From the NCBI GenBank assembly GCA_007118565.1, contig SKRI01000214.1:1-32385 (forward strand): a stretch of 32,385 nucleotides of DNA. Direction: 5' to 3'. The notes beneath the pieces are model-generated. The model did not search any database. It saw only the letters and a list, made by a program, of their open reading frames with translations, and was not told the origin of the DNA. Below are positions 1-8,599 of the stretch, piece by piece (the first letter of the stretch is position 1; every line of letters begins with the position of its first letter). This DNA comes from Gemmatimonadota bacterium (lineage in GTDB: Bacteria; Gemmatimonadota; Gemmatimonadetes; Longimicrobiales; Longimicrobiaceae). Position numbers and translations under genes: made by a program.

Positions 1-76
1 CGAAGCCGCGGGGGAAGATTCCGCGGAAGCGGTGGAGGCCCTGGCTGACCTGGTAAACAACCATTTCGGAGAGTGA
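1..76 (+). CDS. ptsH: HPr phosphocarrier protein, C-terminal end (partial)
   Basis: The frame starting at base 2 encodes 24 residues ending in ALADLVNNHFGE before TGA at 74-76. This matches the last helix of HPr, the small phosphocarrier of the phosphotransferase system, which usually ends in an acidic helix followed by a (K/H)FGE-type tail. The His-15 and Ser-46 regions lie outside the window. The stop is followed four bases later by the ATG of an enzyme I start, the usual ptsH-ptsI order. GGAGAG at 68-73, inside the last codons, is well placed as the ribosome-binding site for that start. The call rests on a short piece plus synteny. Confidence 0.72.
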   Translation, partial: EAAGEDSAEAVEALADLVNNHFGE

Positions 77-356
77 TTTCATGGAATTGACGGGGATACC
101 CGCCGCGCCCGGAATAGCCATCGGGAGGGCGCGCCTCCTCGATTTCCCGCGGCGTCACCAGCCCGGTGTCGGGCGGGGCCTCGGGATCGTAGATCAACGT
201 GTCCGGCGGGGCGATCGGGGCGGGCGCCTCCACGGCGGCCGGATCGGGCTCGGGGGCCGGTGCGGCGGGCTCCGCGGCCGGAGCGCACGCCGCCGTGGTT
301 ACGAGGGCGCCGGCCAGGAGGGCCGAAGCCCCGAACCCCTTTCTGCCTGTCCTCAT
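3..356 (-). CDS. Putative lipoprotein, 3' end lost at a junction (partial)
   Basis: The minus-strand ATG (354-356) starts a protein with a basic N-terminus (MRTGRKG), a hydrophobic Ala/Leu stretch and a lipobox ending VTTAAC, so it should be exported and lipidated. A Pro/Ala/Glu-rich linker of about 30 residues follows, then a stretch reading DTLIYDPEAPPDTG and TPREIEE. The frame stays open to the window edge. However, beyond about 131-145 it runs antisense to the enzyme I start and HPr end, so only about 131-356 is probably native. The ATG overlaps the stop of the upstream Cys-rich gene as ATGA, which indicates translational coupling. The function is not recognisable. Confidence 0.55.
   Translation of the reverse strand, partial: MRTGRKGFGASALLAGALVTTAACAPAAEPAAPAPEPDPAAVEAPAPIAPPDTLIYDPEAPPDTGLVTPREIEEARPPDGYSGRGGYPRQFHEITLRNGCLPGQPGPPPLPRNLPPRL
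81..142 (+). pseudogene. ptsI: PTS enzyme I, N-terminal fragment, interrupted
   Basis: The ATG at 81 opens a frame beginning MELTGIPAAPGIAIGRA, the characteristic start of phosphoenolpyruvate-protein phosphotransferase (enzyme I), which phosphorylates HPr using PEP. Its position right after ptsH supports this. Resemblance ends at about codon 20: the frame continues into Arg/Gly-rich low-complexity sequence and stops at 413. From roughly 131-145 onward the DNA makes better sense as the complement of a minus-strand lipoprotein gene. The normal ~570-residue enzyme is therefore cut off. Either the chromosome was rearranged here or two contig pieces were joined wrongly. Confidence 0.7.
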
Positions 357-586
357 GCGCGGTCCCGCAGCTCCGTGGCTCCCTCCTCCCCGGCGCAATG
401 CGCGCAGCAGTAGATGTCTCCGTTCTTCTCTACTCCGTGTCCGATGATCCGGCAGTCGCAGTGCCTGCAGGTTGGGGCGAGCTTGGTAATGGCGCACTCG
501 AAGCTGTCGAAGGTGTGGGTCTCGTCACCGCGGGTCACGGTGAATGCCTTGTCGTACTCGTTGCCGCAGGTTGCGCATGCGGTCAT
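353..586 (-). CDS. Small Cys-rich metal-binding protein (metallothionein-like/zinc ribbon)
   Basis: This 77-aa protein begins MTACATCGNEYDKAF and contains FDSFECAI, CRHCDC and YCCAHC. Its ten cysteines fall in CxxC-type pairs, with a conserved-looking IGHGVE segment between the last pairs. The arrangement resembles small bacterial proteins related to prokaryotic metallothioneins and treble-clef/zinc-ribbon folds, so Zn2+ or another soft metal is the likely ligand. There is no signal peptide, so it should be cytoplasmic. A strong GGGAGG site lies five to six bases upstream of the ATG. Its stop overlaps the start of the downstream lipoprotein (ATGA). The acetyltransferase upstream ends 80 bp away. 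The physiological role is unknown. Confidence 0.82.
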   Translation of the reverse strand: MTACATCGNEYDKAFTVTRGDETHTFDSFECAITKLAPTCRHCDCRIIGHGVEKNGDIYCCAHCAGEEGATELRDRA

Positions 587-666
587 GGGTTCCTCCCTGG
601 TTGAGGTAATTTACGAAGCACCAGGCGTTTCTGCACGGTCCGCGCCGCCGTTTCGGCGAGAAACCG

Positions 667-1491
667 TCACCGGTTCTCGGTGTCGCTCCGCACGGTGGTC
701 TCGCGGTAGGCCTCCTTCGGAGCGTTGGGTTTGACCGTCACCGATTTGGCGGGAATTCCGACGTTCACGTGCCATGGCCGGACGTCCCGGGTCGCCACCG
801 CCATGGCCCCGACCATGGAATTCCTGCCCACCCGCGTTCCGGCCAGGACCGTTGCGTGGTAGGTGACCCGCACTCCCTCCTCCAGGGTGGTCACGGCGTT
901 GGTCACGTCGAGCTGATCGGTGATGGAGTGCGTGTGGGAGTAGATGTTGGCGTAGTCGGAGATGGAGACGCGGTCCCCGAGCACGATCCCGCCGCGGTCG
1001 TCGAGGAGCACGTTGCGATGGACGACCACGTCGTCTCCCGCCTCGATGTTGTACCCGTAGGAAAACTCCACGAAGTGGAAGGCTTTGAAGTTCCTTCCTA
1101 CCCGCCTGAGGATGTACGGCGCCAGGACCCGGCGGAAGCGTACGCCCAGATGGATGTTGCCGCCCAGCGGGGATCGGTCGAACATCTGCCACATCCAGAG
1201 GAGCGGCTTGCGATCCATGAACCGGTCGACGTCCACCTCGTGGTAGTACTCGGGCTCGAGCGTCACGTTGCGCGCGTCCATCTGCGCCAGCATGACCCGG
1301 GTCGCCAGGGGGAGATGGATCGGGTCCGCATCCGCCAGCTCCGGGTGGAAGATGCCGGTCAGCGTCCGGCGGCAGAGCTCCCACCGGTCGTCGCCGCGCG
1401 CGAGCGCGTCGGAGATCCCGCCGAGCCAGTCGTCGTAGAGGGCGGTGGCCTCGGCGGCCGGCTCCAGGGGGCGTAGCGGTCTGATCGGCAT
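667..1491 (-). CDS. Hexapeptide-repeat (left-handed beta-helix) O-acetyltransferase
   Basis: The protein has 274 residues from the ATG at 1489-1491 (MPIRPLRPLEP). The first ~120 residues are mainly helical with no motif I recognise. From about residue 130 the sequence turns into imperfect hexapeptide repeats of the [LIV]-G-x4 type (VVVHRNVLLDD, IVLGDRVSISDYANIYSH, VLAGTRVGRNSMVGAMAV). It closes with NVGIPAKSV, the usual C-terminal turn of the maltose/galactoside O-acetyltransferase (LbH_MAT) family. HTHSI supplies the likely catalytic His. The acceptor is unknown; sugars or envelope glycans are typical for the family. The open frame continues upstream to 1689, but that extension lacks family character, so the inner ATG was chosen although no Shine-Dalgarno precedes it. 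Confidence 0.8.
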   Translation of the reverse strand: MPIRPLRPLEPAAEATALYDDWLGGISDALARGDDRWELCRRTLTGIFHPELADADPIHLPLATRVMLAQMDARNVTLEPEYYHEVDVDRFMDRKPLLWMWQMFDRSPLGGNIHLGVRFRRVLAPYILRRVGRNFKAFHFVEFSYGYNIEAGDDVVVHRNVLLDDRGGIVLGDRVSISDYANIYSHTHSITDQLDVTNAVTTLEEGVRVTYHATVLAGTRVGRNSMVGAMAVATRDVRPWHVNVGIPAKSVTVKPNAPKEAYRETTVRSDTENR

Positions 1492-1600
1492 CGTTCGTCG
1501 GGAGGTGCGCGGTTCCGGTCGCACAAGCTGCCGCCGAGGGAGGGCGGCGTCAATCGTGCCGGTCTCGGAAGGCGACGCCGAATCCCGAAGGCGGAACGTG

Positions 1601-1631
1601 TTGAAACAAGTCGCTGCGGCACGCGTAATGT
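1601..1631 (+). promoter_or_regulatory. Possible promoter for the DUF2281-like gene
   Basis: TTGAAA at 1601-1606 and TAATGT at 1626-1631 are separated by 19 bp, in the 180-bp space between the divergent acetyltransferase and the small gene at 1674. Transcription would start about 35 bp before that ATG. The spacing is one base longer than in the three better promoters of this window, so the call is weak. Confidence 0.3.
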
Positions 1632-1673
1632 AGAGTAAGAGCGCTTTCCTTTGTCTCCGAGCTTCCACCTTCC

Positions 1674-2063
1674 ATGAACGACCTGACACGACAGCGTCTT
1701 CTGCGCAGCATCGAGGCCCTCCCCGACGCCCAGCTGTACCAGGCGCTCGACTATGTGGAGTTCCTCGCCGCCAAGCACGCGCGGGAGTCGGCGCGTTCTG
1801 CCACTGGGCTGCAGCGCTTCGGCGAGCGGCTGGAGGATTCGATGCGGGTTCACCGGGTCGGATTCCGTGCCCTGCGCGGAACCCTCGACCTGGTCTCGGC
1901 CGCGGATCGGGTCATGAACGAGATCGCGGAGACCGGCCGATCGATCGCGCGAGAGGTGGAGGAGGGGCTCCAGGAGAAGAAGCCGGTTGGGACCGAGGAG
2001 CAGCCGCGGCTCGCTGCCGGTCCGCTGCGCACACCGGCACCCGGAGAGGCCGGGGCCGGGTAG
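1674..2063 (+). CDS. Hypothetical protein, DUF2281-like N-terminus
   Basis: The protein has 129 residues. The first ~40 (IEALPDAQLYQALDYVEFL) follow the pattern of DUF2281/antitoxin-like proteins, where a short LPxxxxxEhLDYhEFL helix pair binds a partner or DNA. The middle is helical and charged (SMRVHRVGFRALRGTLDLV, RVMNEIAETGRSIAREVEE). The last 30 residues are Pro/Ala/Gly-rich and probably disordered. No toxin gene is adjacent, so a toxin-antitoxin role is not supported. No Shine-Dalgarno precedes the ATG; a C/T-rich leader (ccaccttcc) touches it. The opposite frames give only Arg-rich translations, which supports this frame. Function unknown. Confidence 0.6.
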   Translation: MNDLTRQRLLRSIEALPDAQLYQALDYVEFLAAKHARESARSATGLQRFGERLEDSMRVHRVGFRALRGTLDLVSAADRVMNEIAETGRSIAREVEEGLQEKKPVGTEEQPRLAAGPLRTPAPGEAGAG

Positions 2064-2152
2064 GGCGTCCTGCGTTGCTCCATCGGCTAAGAGGGCGCCT
2101 CCGCAGGCGTGAGCAGCGTGACCCCCGGGGCTCATTCCAATTCGAAAGTTGA

Positions 2153-3889
<1,737 letters not shown>

Positions 3890-4077
3890 ACGGGCTAATC
3901 GCCGCTGGCGGCTCGCGGCTCGCACCCAGGCCGTAGAGATCGGCGAAGCGGGTGCGCACGAGACCCGAGTGCTTCGATAGAGCACACGCCACCCGGCGTC
4001 CAGGGTGGCGCGAGCCGCGAACATCGAACCGCAAGTAGCGCAATTCTTTCGACCCTCATCCCGGATCTCCGACTTTC

Positions 4078-4425
4078 ATGCCCCGAATTCGACTCACAGA
4101 ACTCGCCCACGCCCGCTCGGGCGACAAGGGAGACACCGCCAACGTCGGGGTCATCGCCCTGCGTCCCGAGTTCTACCCGGTCCTGCGCGACGCCCTTACC
4201 CGCGAGCGGGTCAAGGAGCACTTCGCCGGAATCTGCCATGGCGAGGTCGAGCGTTTCGAGCTTCCCAACCTCGACGCGCTGAACTTCCTCCTGCACAACG
4301 CCCTCGGGGGAGGCGGCACCGTTTCCCTCAAGACGGATGCGCAGGGAAAGACCCTCTCCACCGCGATGCTCCGCATGGAGATCGACGTACCCGAGGAGAT
4401 CGCGCGGCTGGCAGCAGCGGGATGA
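4078..4425 (+). CDS. AtuA C-terminal-domain-like protein (stand-alone)
   Basis: This 115-aa protein starts MPRIRLTELAHARSGDKG. The AHARSGDKGDTANVGVIA block is the hallmark of the C-terminal ferredoxin-fold domain of acyclic terpene utilisation AtuA/DUF1446 proteins. In many genomes this is fused to a ~450-aa N-terminal domain; here it stands alone. AtuA-type proteins are found with acyl-CoA carboxylase and hydratase genes of branched-chain or terpenoid acid catabolism, but their reaction is not established. The stop overlaps the start of the enoyl-CoA hydratase gene by four bases (ATGA), so the two are co-translated. No Shine-Dalgarno is visible; a pyrimidine-rich leader precedes the ATG. The 188 bp between guaB and this gene hold no recognisable terminator. 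Confidence 0.85.
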   Translation: MPRIRLTELAHARSGDKGDTANVGVIALRPEFYPVLRDALTRERVKEHFAGICHGEVERFELPNLDALNFLLHNALGGGGTVSLKTDAQGKTLSTAMLRMEIDVPEEIARLAAAG

Positions 4426-5186
4426 GCGTTCTCGAGCGAGCGCCGGTCCAGGAAGGTGTCCTCTGGCTTACCCTTTCCCGGCCCGAGAAGCGCAACGCCC
4501 TGAATGATGCGCTCGTTACCGCCCTCAAGGCCGGCCTGCGGGAGGCGGAGGCGGACCCGGAAGTGCGGGTGGTGGGGATCCGCGGGGCGGGCACGGACTT
4601 CTGCTCCGGCGCGGATCTCGCCGCGCTGGAGAAGATCTCCCGGGCCACCGTGCTCGAGAACCTGGAGGATGTGGACAGCCTGGCGGAGCTCTTCCTGCTC
4701 CTCCGGAACCTCCGCAAGCCGGTGGTCGCCGCGGTGCATGGCCGGGCGCTCGCAGGGGGGTGTGGCCTGGCCACGGCGTGCGATCTCGTGGTCGCGGCCG
4801 AGAGCGCCCGCTTCGGCTACCCCGAGGTGCGCATCGGATTCGTGCCGGCGATGGTGATGGCGCTCCTGCGACGCAACCTCAGCGAGAAGAGGGCGTTCGA
4901 GCTGATCACCCTCGGCGAGGCGTTGGGTGCGGAGGAGGCGGAGAGGGTGGGGCTCATCAACCGACGCTTTCCGGACGACAGTTTCGAGAGCGAGGCGCAG
5001 CGATTCTCGGCGGAGCTGGCTTCGCGCAGCGCCTCGGCCGTTCAGCTCTGCAAACGCCTCCTTTACCAGACCGACGTGGTTTCCTACGAGACGGCGATCC
5101 GGGCTGGGGCGGACGTGAACGTGCTGGCCAGGATGACCGAGGATACGCGCGAAGGGGTCAAGCGCTTCCTCGCCGGCCGCGGCTGA
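4422..5186 (+). CDS. Enoyl-CoA hydratase/isomerase (crotonase) family protein
   Basis: This 254-aa crotonase-fold enzyme acts on acyl-CoA thioesters. SRPEKRNALND and DFCSGADLAAL give the CoA-binding and first oxyanion-hole segment. HGRALAGGCGLATACDLVVA gives the second. FGYPEVRIGFVPAMVM carries Glu135, matching the second catalytic Glu of rat enoyl-CoA hydratase (Glu164). The position of the first Glu (Glu144) is Gly115, so it may not be a standard hydratase; isomerase or other crotonase chemistry is possible. The PEVRIGFVPAMV pattern resembles methylglutaconyl-type hydratases. It overlaps the AtuA-like gene upstream by four bases and the small membrane gene downstream by one base, which suggests one operon for branched acyl-CoA degradation. 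Confidence 0.9.
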   Translation: MSVLERAPVQEGVLWLTLSRPEKRNALNDALVTALKAGLREAEADPEVRVVGIRGAGTDFCSGADLAALEKISRATVLENLEDVDSLAELFLLLRNLRKPVVAAVHGRALAGGCGLATACDLVVAAESARFGYPEVRIGFVPAMVMALLRRNLSEKRAFELITLGEALGAEEAERVGLINRRFPDDSFESEAQRFSAELASRSASAVQLCKRLLYQTDVVSYETAIRAGADVNVLARMTEDTREGVKRFLAGRG

Positions 5187-5434
5187 TGCCCTTCTTTCCA
5201 CGCTCCCGGCAGCCTCGGCCGGGGCAAGAGGCCCTGCTCGGCTGGAAGCTGACGGCCTTCTTCATCGGAGCCGTGCTCTGGATCATCGGAGCGGCGATCC
5301 GATCGGACCTCCTGACGGCCATCGCCATCATCGTCCTCCTCTCCGGACTCCTGTCGAGTCTCTTCCGGCCGCGGCGCGACGAAGTTGAGGACGATGTCGA
5401 GGACGAGCGGCATCCTGAGCAGGAAGAGAGGTGA
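5186..5434 (+). CDS. Small two-helix membrane protein
   Basis: This 82-aa protein has two predicted membrane segments (LTAFFIGAVLWIIGAAI and LLTAIAIIVLLSGLLSSLF), a short basic N-terminus and an acidic tail (EVEDDVEDERHPEQEER). Its ATG shares one base with the TGA of the crotonase gene (TGATG), so it is probably translated by coupling. I do not recognise a family; compact size and a charged tail are all that can be read. It ends four bases from the stop of the convergent lipoprotein gene. Confidence 0.65.
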   Translation: MPFFPRSRQPRPGQEALLGWKLTAFFIGAVLWIIGAAIRSDLLTAIAIIVLLSGLLSSLFRPRRDEVEDDVEDERHPEQEER

Positions 5435-5438
5435 GCGC

Positions 5439-6374
5439 CTACTCCCGGTCGTGCCGGGAGATGCCGAAGACCTCCCTTTCCTCCGTCGGGGTGCTGATCG
5501 TACCGGTCACCGAGTAGCGCACGGATACCACCCGCCGGCCCCGCCGCTCTTCGCCGACATCGACGTGGTGGGCAACCTGCCGGACATCCGCGCTCAGATG
5601 CAGCTCGGGAGCGTTGTAACGCCAGGCCACCGGCACCTCGCGGCGTGCCGCCTCCACGGTGAGCGCCTCGGTCCACGACACGTTGAGCCGGTCCGAGCTC
5701 TGCCGACCCTCCTCGTCGCGAGCCCAGGCCAGGGTGCCTTCCCGTCCGTCCTCCTCCCGGGAGGGCGTCACGAGGAGAATCTGGTGTCCGCCCTCCGCAT
5801 CCGTGAGGTAGGCCCAGTCGACGAGCGGGGGCGCCTCGGTCTGATCAGCCGAGGGAGCCCTGATGTGCTGGGCTTCCACGATCACCCCCTCGACCTCGCG
5901 GTCACGGTGGCGCAGCGTCCCTCCGAGGATCCGGAAGCGGGACGATCCCACGCGCTGCCACGGCATCTGCGTTCCGCTGACGGCGAGCCGGAGCTCATCT
6001 CCCTCACGGCGATAGGAGATGGCCTCGATCTCCGCGGCTCCACCCACCAGGACGCGGAGGGGACCGACCGGGACCAGCCGCCAGACCGAGCCTGCCGGGC
6101 CGGCCTCCCACTCCTCGTCGAGGAACATCTCCCACGACTCTCCGTGTGCCACCCAGCCGCGCGCCTGACGCCCGACGTCGCTTTCGCGATCGATCGCCTC
6201 GAAGGAGAAGGGCACCAGGAGCGGCTCTCCCTCCGCCGTCCCGACGAAGACCAGCTCACGGATGTACCGCGGATAGCTGTCCGCCGGACCGTGCGGCTCT
6301 GCCGGAGGCTCCTCGGGAATGGGAGCCTCGCAGGCCACGAGAAGGGCAAGGGCAAGTAGCAGAGCAGGGCGCAT
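5439..6374 (-). CDS. Hypothetical lipoprotein
   Basis: This 311-aa protein starts with a compact lipoprotein signal MRPALLLALALLVAC, with Cys15 as the lipidation site. An alternative ATG 12 bases upstream (6384-6386) would add MIYC and also works. The mature part is rich in beta-type segments (WRLVPVGPLRVLVGGAAEIEAI, RFRILGGTLRHRDREVEGVIVEAQHI, VVSVRYSVTGTISTPTEEREVFG) and looks like a beta-sandwich or lipocalin-like envelope protein. I cannot assign a family. It is convergent with the small membrane gene and divergent from the symporter gene, with a TATCTTTG -10 element 30-40 bp upstream. An outer or inner membrane location facing the periplasm is likely. Confidence 0.75.
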   Translation of the reverse strand: MRPALLLALALLVACEAPIPEEPPAEPHGPADSYPRYIRELVFVGTAEGEPLLVPFSFEAIDRESDVGRQARGWVAHGESWEMFLDEEWEAGPAGSVWRLVPVGPLRVLVGGAAEIEAISYRREGDELRLAVSGTQMPWQRVGSSRFRILGGTLRHRDREVEGVIVEAQHIRAPSADQTEAPPLVDWAYLTDAEGGHQILLVTPSREEDGREGTLAWARDEEGRQSSDRLNVSWTEALTVEAARREVPVAWRYNAPELHLSADVRQVAHHVDVGEERRGRRVVSVRYSVTGTISTPTEEREVFGISRHDRE

Positions 6375-6412
6375 GCAGTAAATCATGGTAGCGGCGGTCG
6401 ATCCCGGTCCCA

Positions 6413-6418
6413 AAGATA
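6413..6418 (-). promoter_or_regulatory. -10 element TATCTT(TG) for the lipoprotein gene
   Basis: On the minus strand TATCTTTG (bases 6418 down to 6411) matches the TAnnTTTG form of the FCB -7 element exactly and sits about 30 bp before the lipoprotein start. No good -35/-33 TTG is found at the expected distance, so the site is tentative. Confidence 0.35.
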
Positions 6419-6454
6419 GAGGTGCCGGCGAGCCGTAACCACCCGCAACGCGTC

Positions 6455-6484
6455 TTGCGACCAGCTGCGCAGGATCTCTATCTT
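6455..6484 (+). promoter_or_regulatory. Promoter for the symporter gene (TTGCGA-N18-TATCTT)
   Basis: TTGCGA at 6455-6460 is followed after exactly 18 bp by TATCTT at 6479-6484. This gives a predicted start near 6491 and a leader of about 36 nt. It has the same spacer length and -10 sequence as the guaB promoter. Confidence 0.55.
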
Positions 6485-6526
6485 CGGCGGCCCCATCGAT
6501 CGCGTCTCATCCCAATTCTCCGCTCC

Positions 6527-7840
6527 ATGCAGCTCTACACCAAGATCACCATCGGTCTGGTCCTCGGCGTGATCGTCGGCCTGGCGGTGAACCTCGCGGG
6601 ATTCACGGAGACCTTCGCCTGGCAATCCGTGGCCATGCCGGTGATGGACTTCGTGGGGAACGCCTTCATCCGGGCCATCATGATGATCGTGATCCCGCTG
6701 GTGGTGGCCTCCCTGACCGTCGGCGTCGCCTCGCTCGGCGACATGAAGACGCTGGGGCGCATGGGAGGGAAGACGGTAGCCTACTACCTCTTTACCACCT
6801 CTATCGCCATCACCCTCGGGCTCGTCCTTGCGCTGATGATCCGGCCGGGCGCGGGGTTGAGCCCCGAGGCGCGCGACTCGCTGGCGGGGGAGTTCGCCGA
6901 GCAGGCCGGTGGCGCGGTGGGAATCGCGGACGAGGCGCCGACCATCTGGGAGACGCTCATCGGGATGATTCCCAGCAACCCGGTGGCGGCCGCGGCCGAG
7001 GGGAACCTCCTGCCGCTCATCATCTTCGTGATCATCTTCGCCGCGGCCATCACGCGGGTGATCCCCTCGCGGCGAGAGACCATCCTCAGCTTCTTCCACG
7101 GGATCAACGACGCCTCGATGGTGGTGATCCACTGGATCATGAAGACGGCTCCGTACGCGGTGTTCGCGCTGATCACCGTCGTCATCAGCAGGTTCGGGCT
7201 GGAGGTGCTGCAATCGCTGGCAATCTATGCGGGGGTGGTGGCGATCGGCCTCATCCTGCACGCGACCATCACCTATGGGACGCTGGTGACCGTCCTTGCC
7301 CGGCTCAACCCGATCAACTTCTTCCGCAGGATCCGGGAGGCCCAGCTCATCGCCTTCTCGACCTCATCGTCGAATGCCACGCTGCCGGTGACCATGGAGG
7401 TCGCGCAGGAGAATCTCGGAATATCGAAGTCCACCTCGTCGTTCGTGCTCCCACTCGGCGCCACCATCAACATGGACGGCACCGCGCTCTACCAGGGGGT
7501 GGCCACCGTCTTCATCGCGCAGGTGTACGGTTTCGACCTGGGGATCGGGGCCCTGCTCACCATCGTGCTCACGGCCACTCTCGCCTCCATCGGGACGGCC
7601 GGGGTCCCGAGCGCCGGGATCATCATCCTGGTCCTCGTCCTGAACTCGGTCGGGCTGGGAGCCCAAGCGGCTGCAGGCATCGCCCTCATCCTGGGGGTGG
7701 ACCGGATCCTCGACATGATCCGCACCGCCGTCAACATCACCGGTGATCTCTCCTGCGCGGCGGTGGTCGGCCGCTCCGAGGGCGAGGTCCTGATCACCGG
7801 GAATCCGAAGGATGCGACCGCGGTTTCGCGTGCGGGGTAG
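6527..7840 (+). CDS. Dicarboxylate/amino acid:cation symporter (DAACS family)
   Basis: This 437-aa inner-membrane protein imports dicarboxylates, glutamate/aspartate or neutral amino acids with Na+ or H+. N-terminal MQLYTKITIGLVLGVIVGL is the usual first helix. The serine-rich re-entrant loop STSSSNATLPVTME (HP1), the NMDGTALYQG motif of TM7, GTAGVPSAG (HP2) and DRILDMIRTAVNITGD (TM8) are all present and intact. These are the substrate- and cation-binding elements of the GltPh/DctA fold. The start was placed at the ATG at 6527, just downstream of a promoter; the frame extends further up but the extension is not family-like. Substrate preference cannot be read from sequence alone. The end overlaps the next gene by 29 bp. 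Confidence 0.93.
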   Translation: MQLYTKITIGLVLGVIVGLAVNLAGFTETFAWQSVAMPVMDFVGNAFIRAIMMIVIPLVVASLTVGVASLGDMKTLGRMGGKTVAYYLFTTSIAITLGLVLALMIRPGAGLSPEARDSLAGEFAEQAGGAVGIADEAPTIWETLIGMIPSNPVAAAAEGNLLPLIIFVIIFAAAITRVIPSRRETILSFFHGINDASMVVIHWIMKTAPYAVFALITVVISRFGLEVLQSLAIYAGVVAIGLILHATITYGTLVTVLARLNPINFFRRIREAQLIAFSTSSSNATLPVTMEVAQENLGISKSTSSFVLPLGATINMDGTALYQGVATVFIAQVYGFDLGIGALLTIVLTATLASIGTAGVPSAGIIILVLVLNSVGLGAQAAAGIALILGVDRILDMIRTAVNITGDLSCAAVVGRSEGEVLITGNPKDATAVSRAG

Positions 7841-8213
7841 ACCGCTTCCGTCTCCGGTGCGGGCCTGGCTCGCGCCCCATCTACCGGCTGCGGACCTCGA
7901 TCGAGCACGACTCGTCGACGGTCTGCCGGCGTGGACGCGGCTGGCACCAATCCGGATCCGCGCCATTACTCTCGGAGGAACGATCCACCTGCGGGAGGGG
8001 GTCGAAACGGAATCGGCGAGCACCGCCCTTCTGGCCCATGAGCTCTGCCATGTGCGGCAGTGGCGTGAGCTGGGGCCCGCGCGATTCCTGTCGCGATACC
8101 TGGGGGCCTACCTGCGGAACCGCATGCGGGGGATGGGGCGCGCCGAGGCCTACCGACGCATTCCGCTCGAGGAGGAGGCGGTCCGCTTCGCCGAGAGTGT
8201 GATGCGCGGGTAG
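7812..8213 (+). CDS. Small HExxH protein (DUF4157-like putative metallopeptidase)
   Basis: This 133-aa protein contains TALLAHELCHVRQWREL, an HExxH zinc-metallopeptidase motif in the context seen in DUF4157-type domains (HELxHVxQ). The upstream TLGGTIHLREG also fits that fold. A downstream glutamate in IPLEEEAVRFAE could act as third ligand. No signal peptide is visible and the N-terminus is Arg/Pro-rich. The ATG lies inside the symporter gene (29-bp overlap); a GTG at 7830 is an alternative start. DUF4157 domains often accompany contractile injection-system or toxin proteins, but nothing of that kind is nearby. It is convergent with the DUF1499 gene, nine bases apart. Confidence 0.75.
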   Translation: MRPRFRVRGRPLPSPVRAWLAPHLPAADLDRARLVDGLPAWTRLAPIRIRAITLGGTIHLREGVETESASTALLAHELCHVRQWRELGPARFLSRYLGAYLRNRMRGMGRAEAYRRIPLEEEAVRFAESVMRG

Positions 8214-8222
8214 CGCAGCGGC

Positions 8223-8579
8223 TCAATCCTCGAGAAGCCGGGAGTCCAACGCATCCAGGAAACGCCGGATCCGCCGGGCATTGGCGCCGAGGTCGGCGAA
8301 TCCCTTCCGCGAGCTCGACTCGACGTCCACCCGGGTAAAGCCGTTCTCGTCAAGCGACATTTCCACGCGGACGTCGTGGGTGTGTTTCAGTTTCCGCGTG
8401 CGGACCTCGGCTCGGAGCGTTCCTGCCCGCGGATCCGTCCCGGTGATCGACCATCCCGGCCGGGTGGAGGCCTCGGAGCCAACAGCGCCCCACACCTCCG
8501 GGAAGGGGATAGGGTAGACACGCCCGCGTAAATCGGGATCCGGGTGGTCCAGCCGGGTGCGCGCCTGGGTGCGGATCAT
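8223..8579 (-). CDS. DUF1499 family protein
   Basis: The 118-aa protein carries a DUF1499-like pattern: FPEVWGAVGSEASTRPGWSI, then a TLRAEVRTRKLKHTHDVRVEM strand region, DVESSSRKGFADLGANARRI and a closing RFLDAL helix. The family is of unknown function, often encoded near membrane or stress genes. The ATG at 8577-8579 has GGAG six bases upstream. A GTG at 8603 overlapping the antiporter stop (GTGA) is an alternative that would add eight residues. It is the last gene of the antiporter operon on the minus strand. Confidence 0.8.
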   Translation of the reverse strand: MIRTQARTRLDHPDPDLRGRVYPIPFPEVWGAVGSEASTRPGWSITGTDPRAGTLRAEVRTRKLKHTHDVRVEMSLDENGFTRVDVESSSRKGFADLGANARRIRRFLDALDSRLLED

Positions 8580-8599
8580 TCTGCTCCAGAGCTTCCCGT

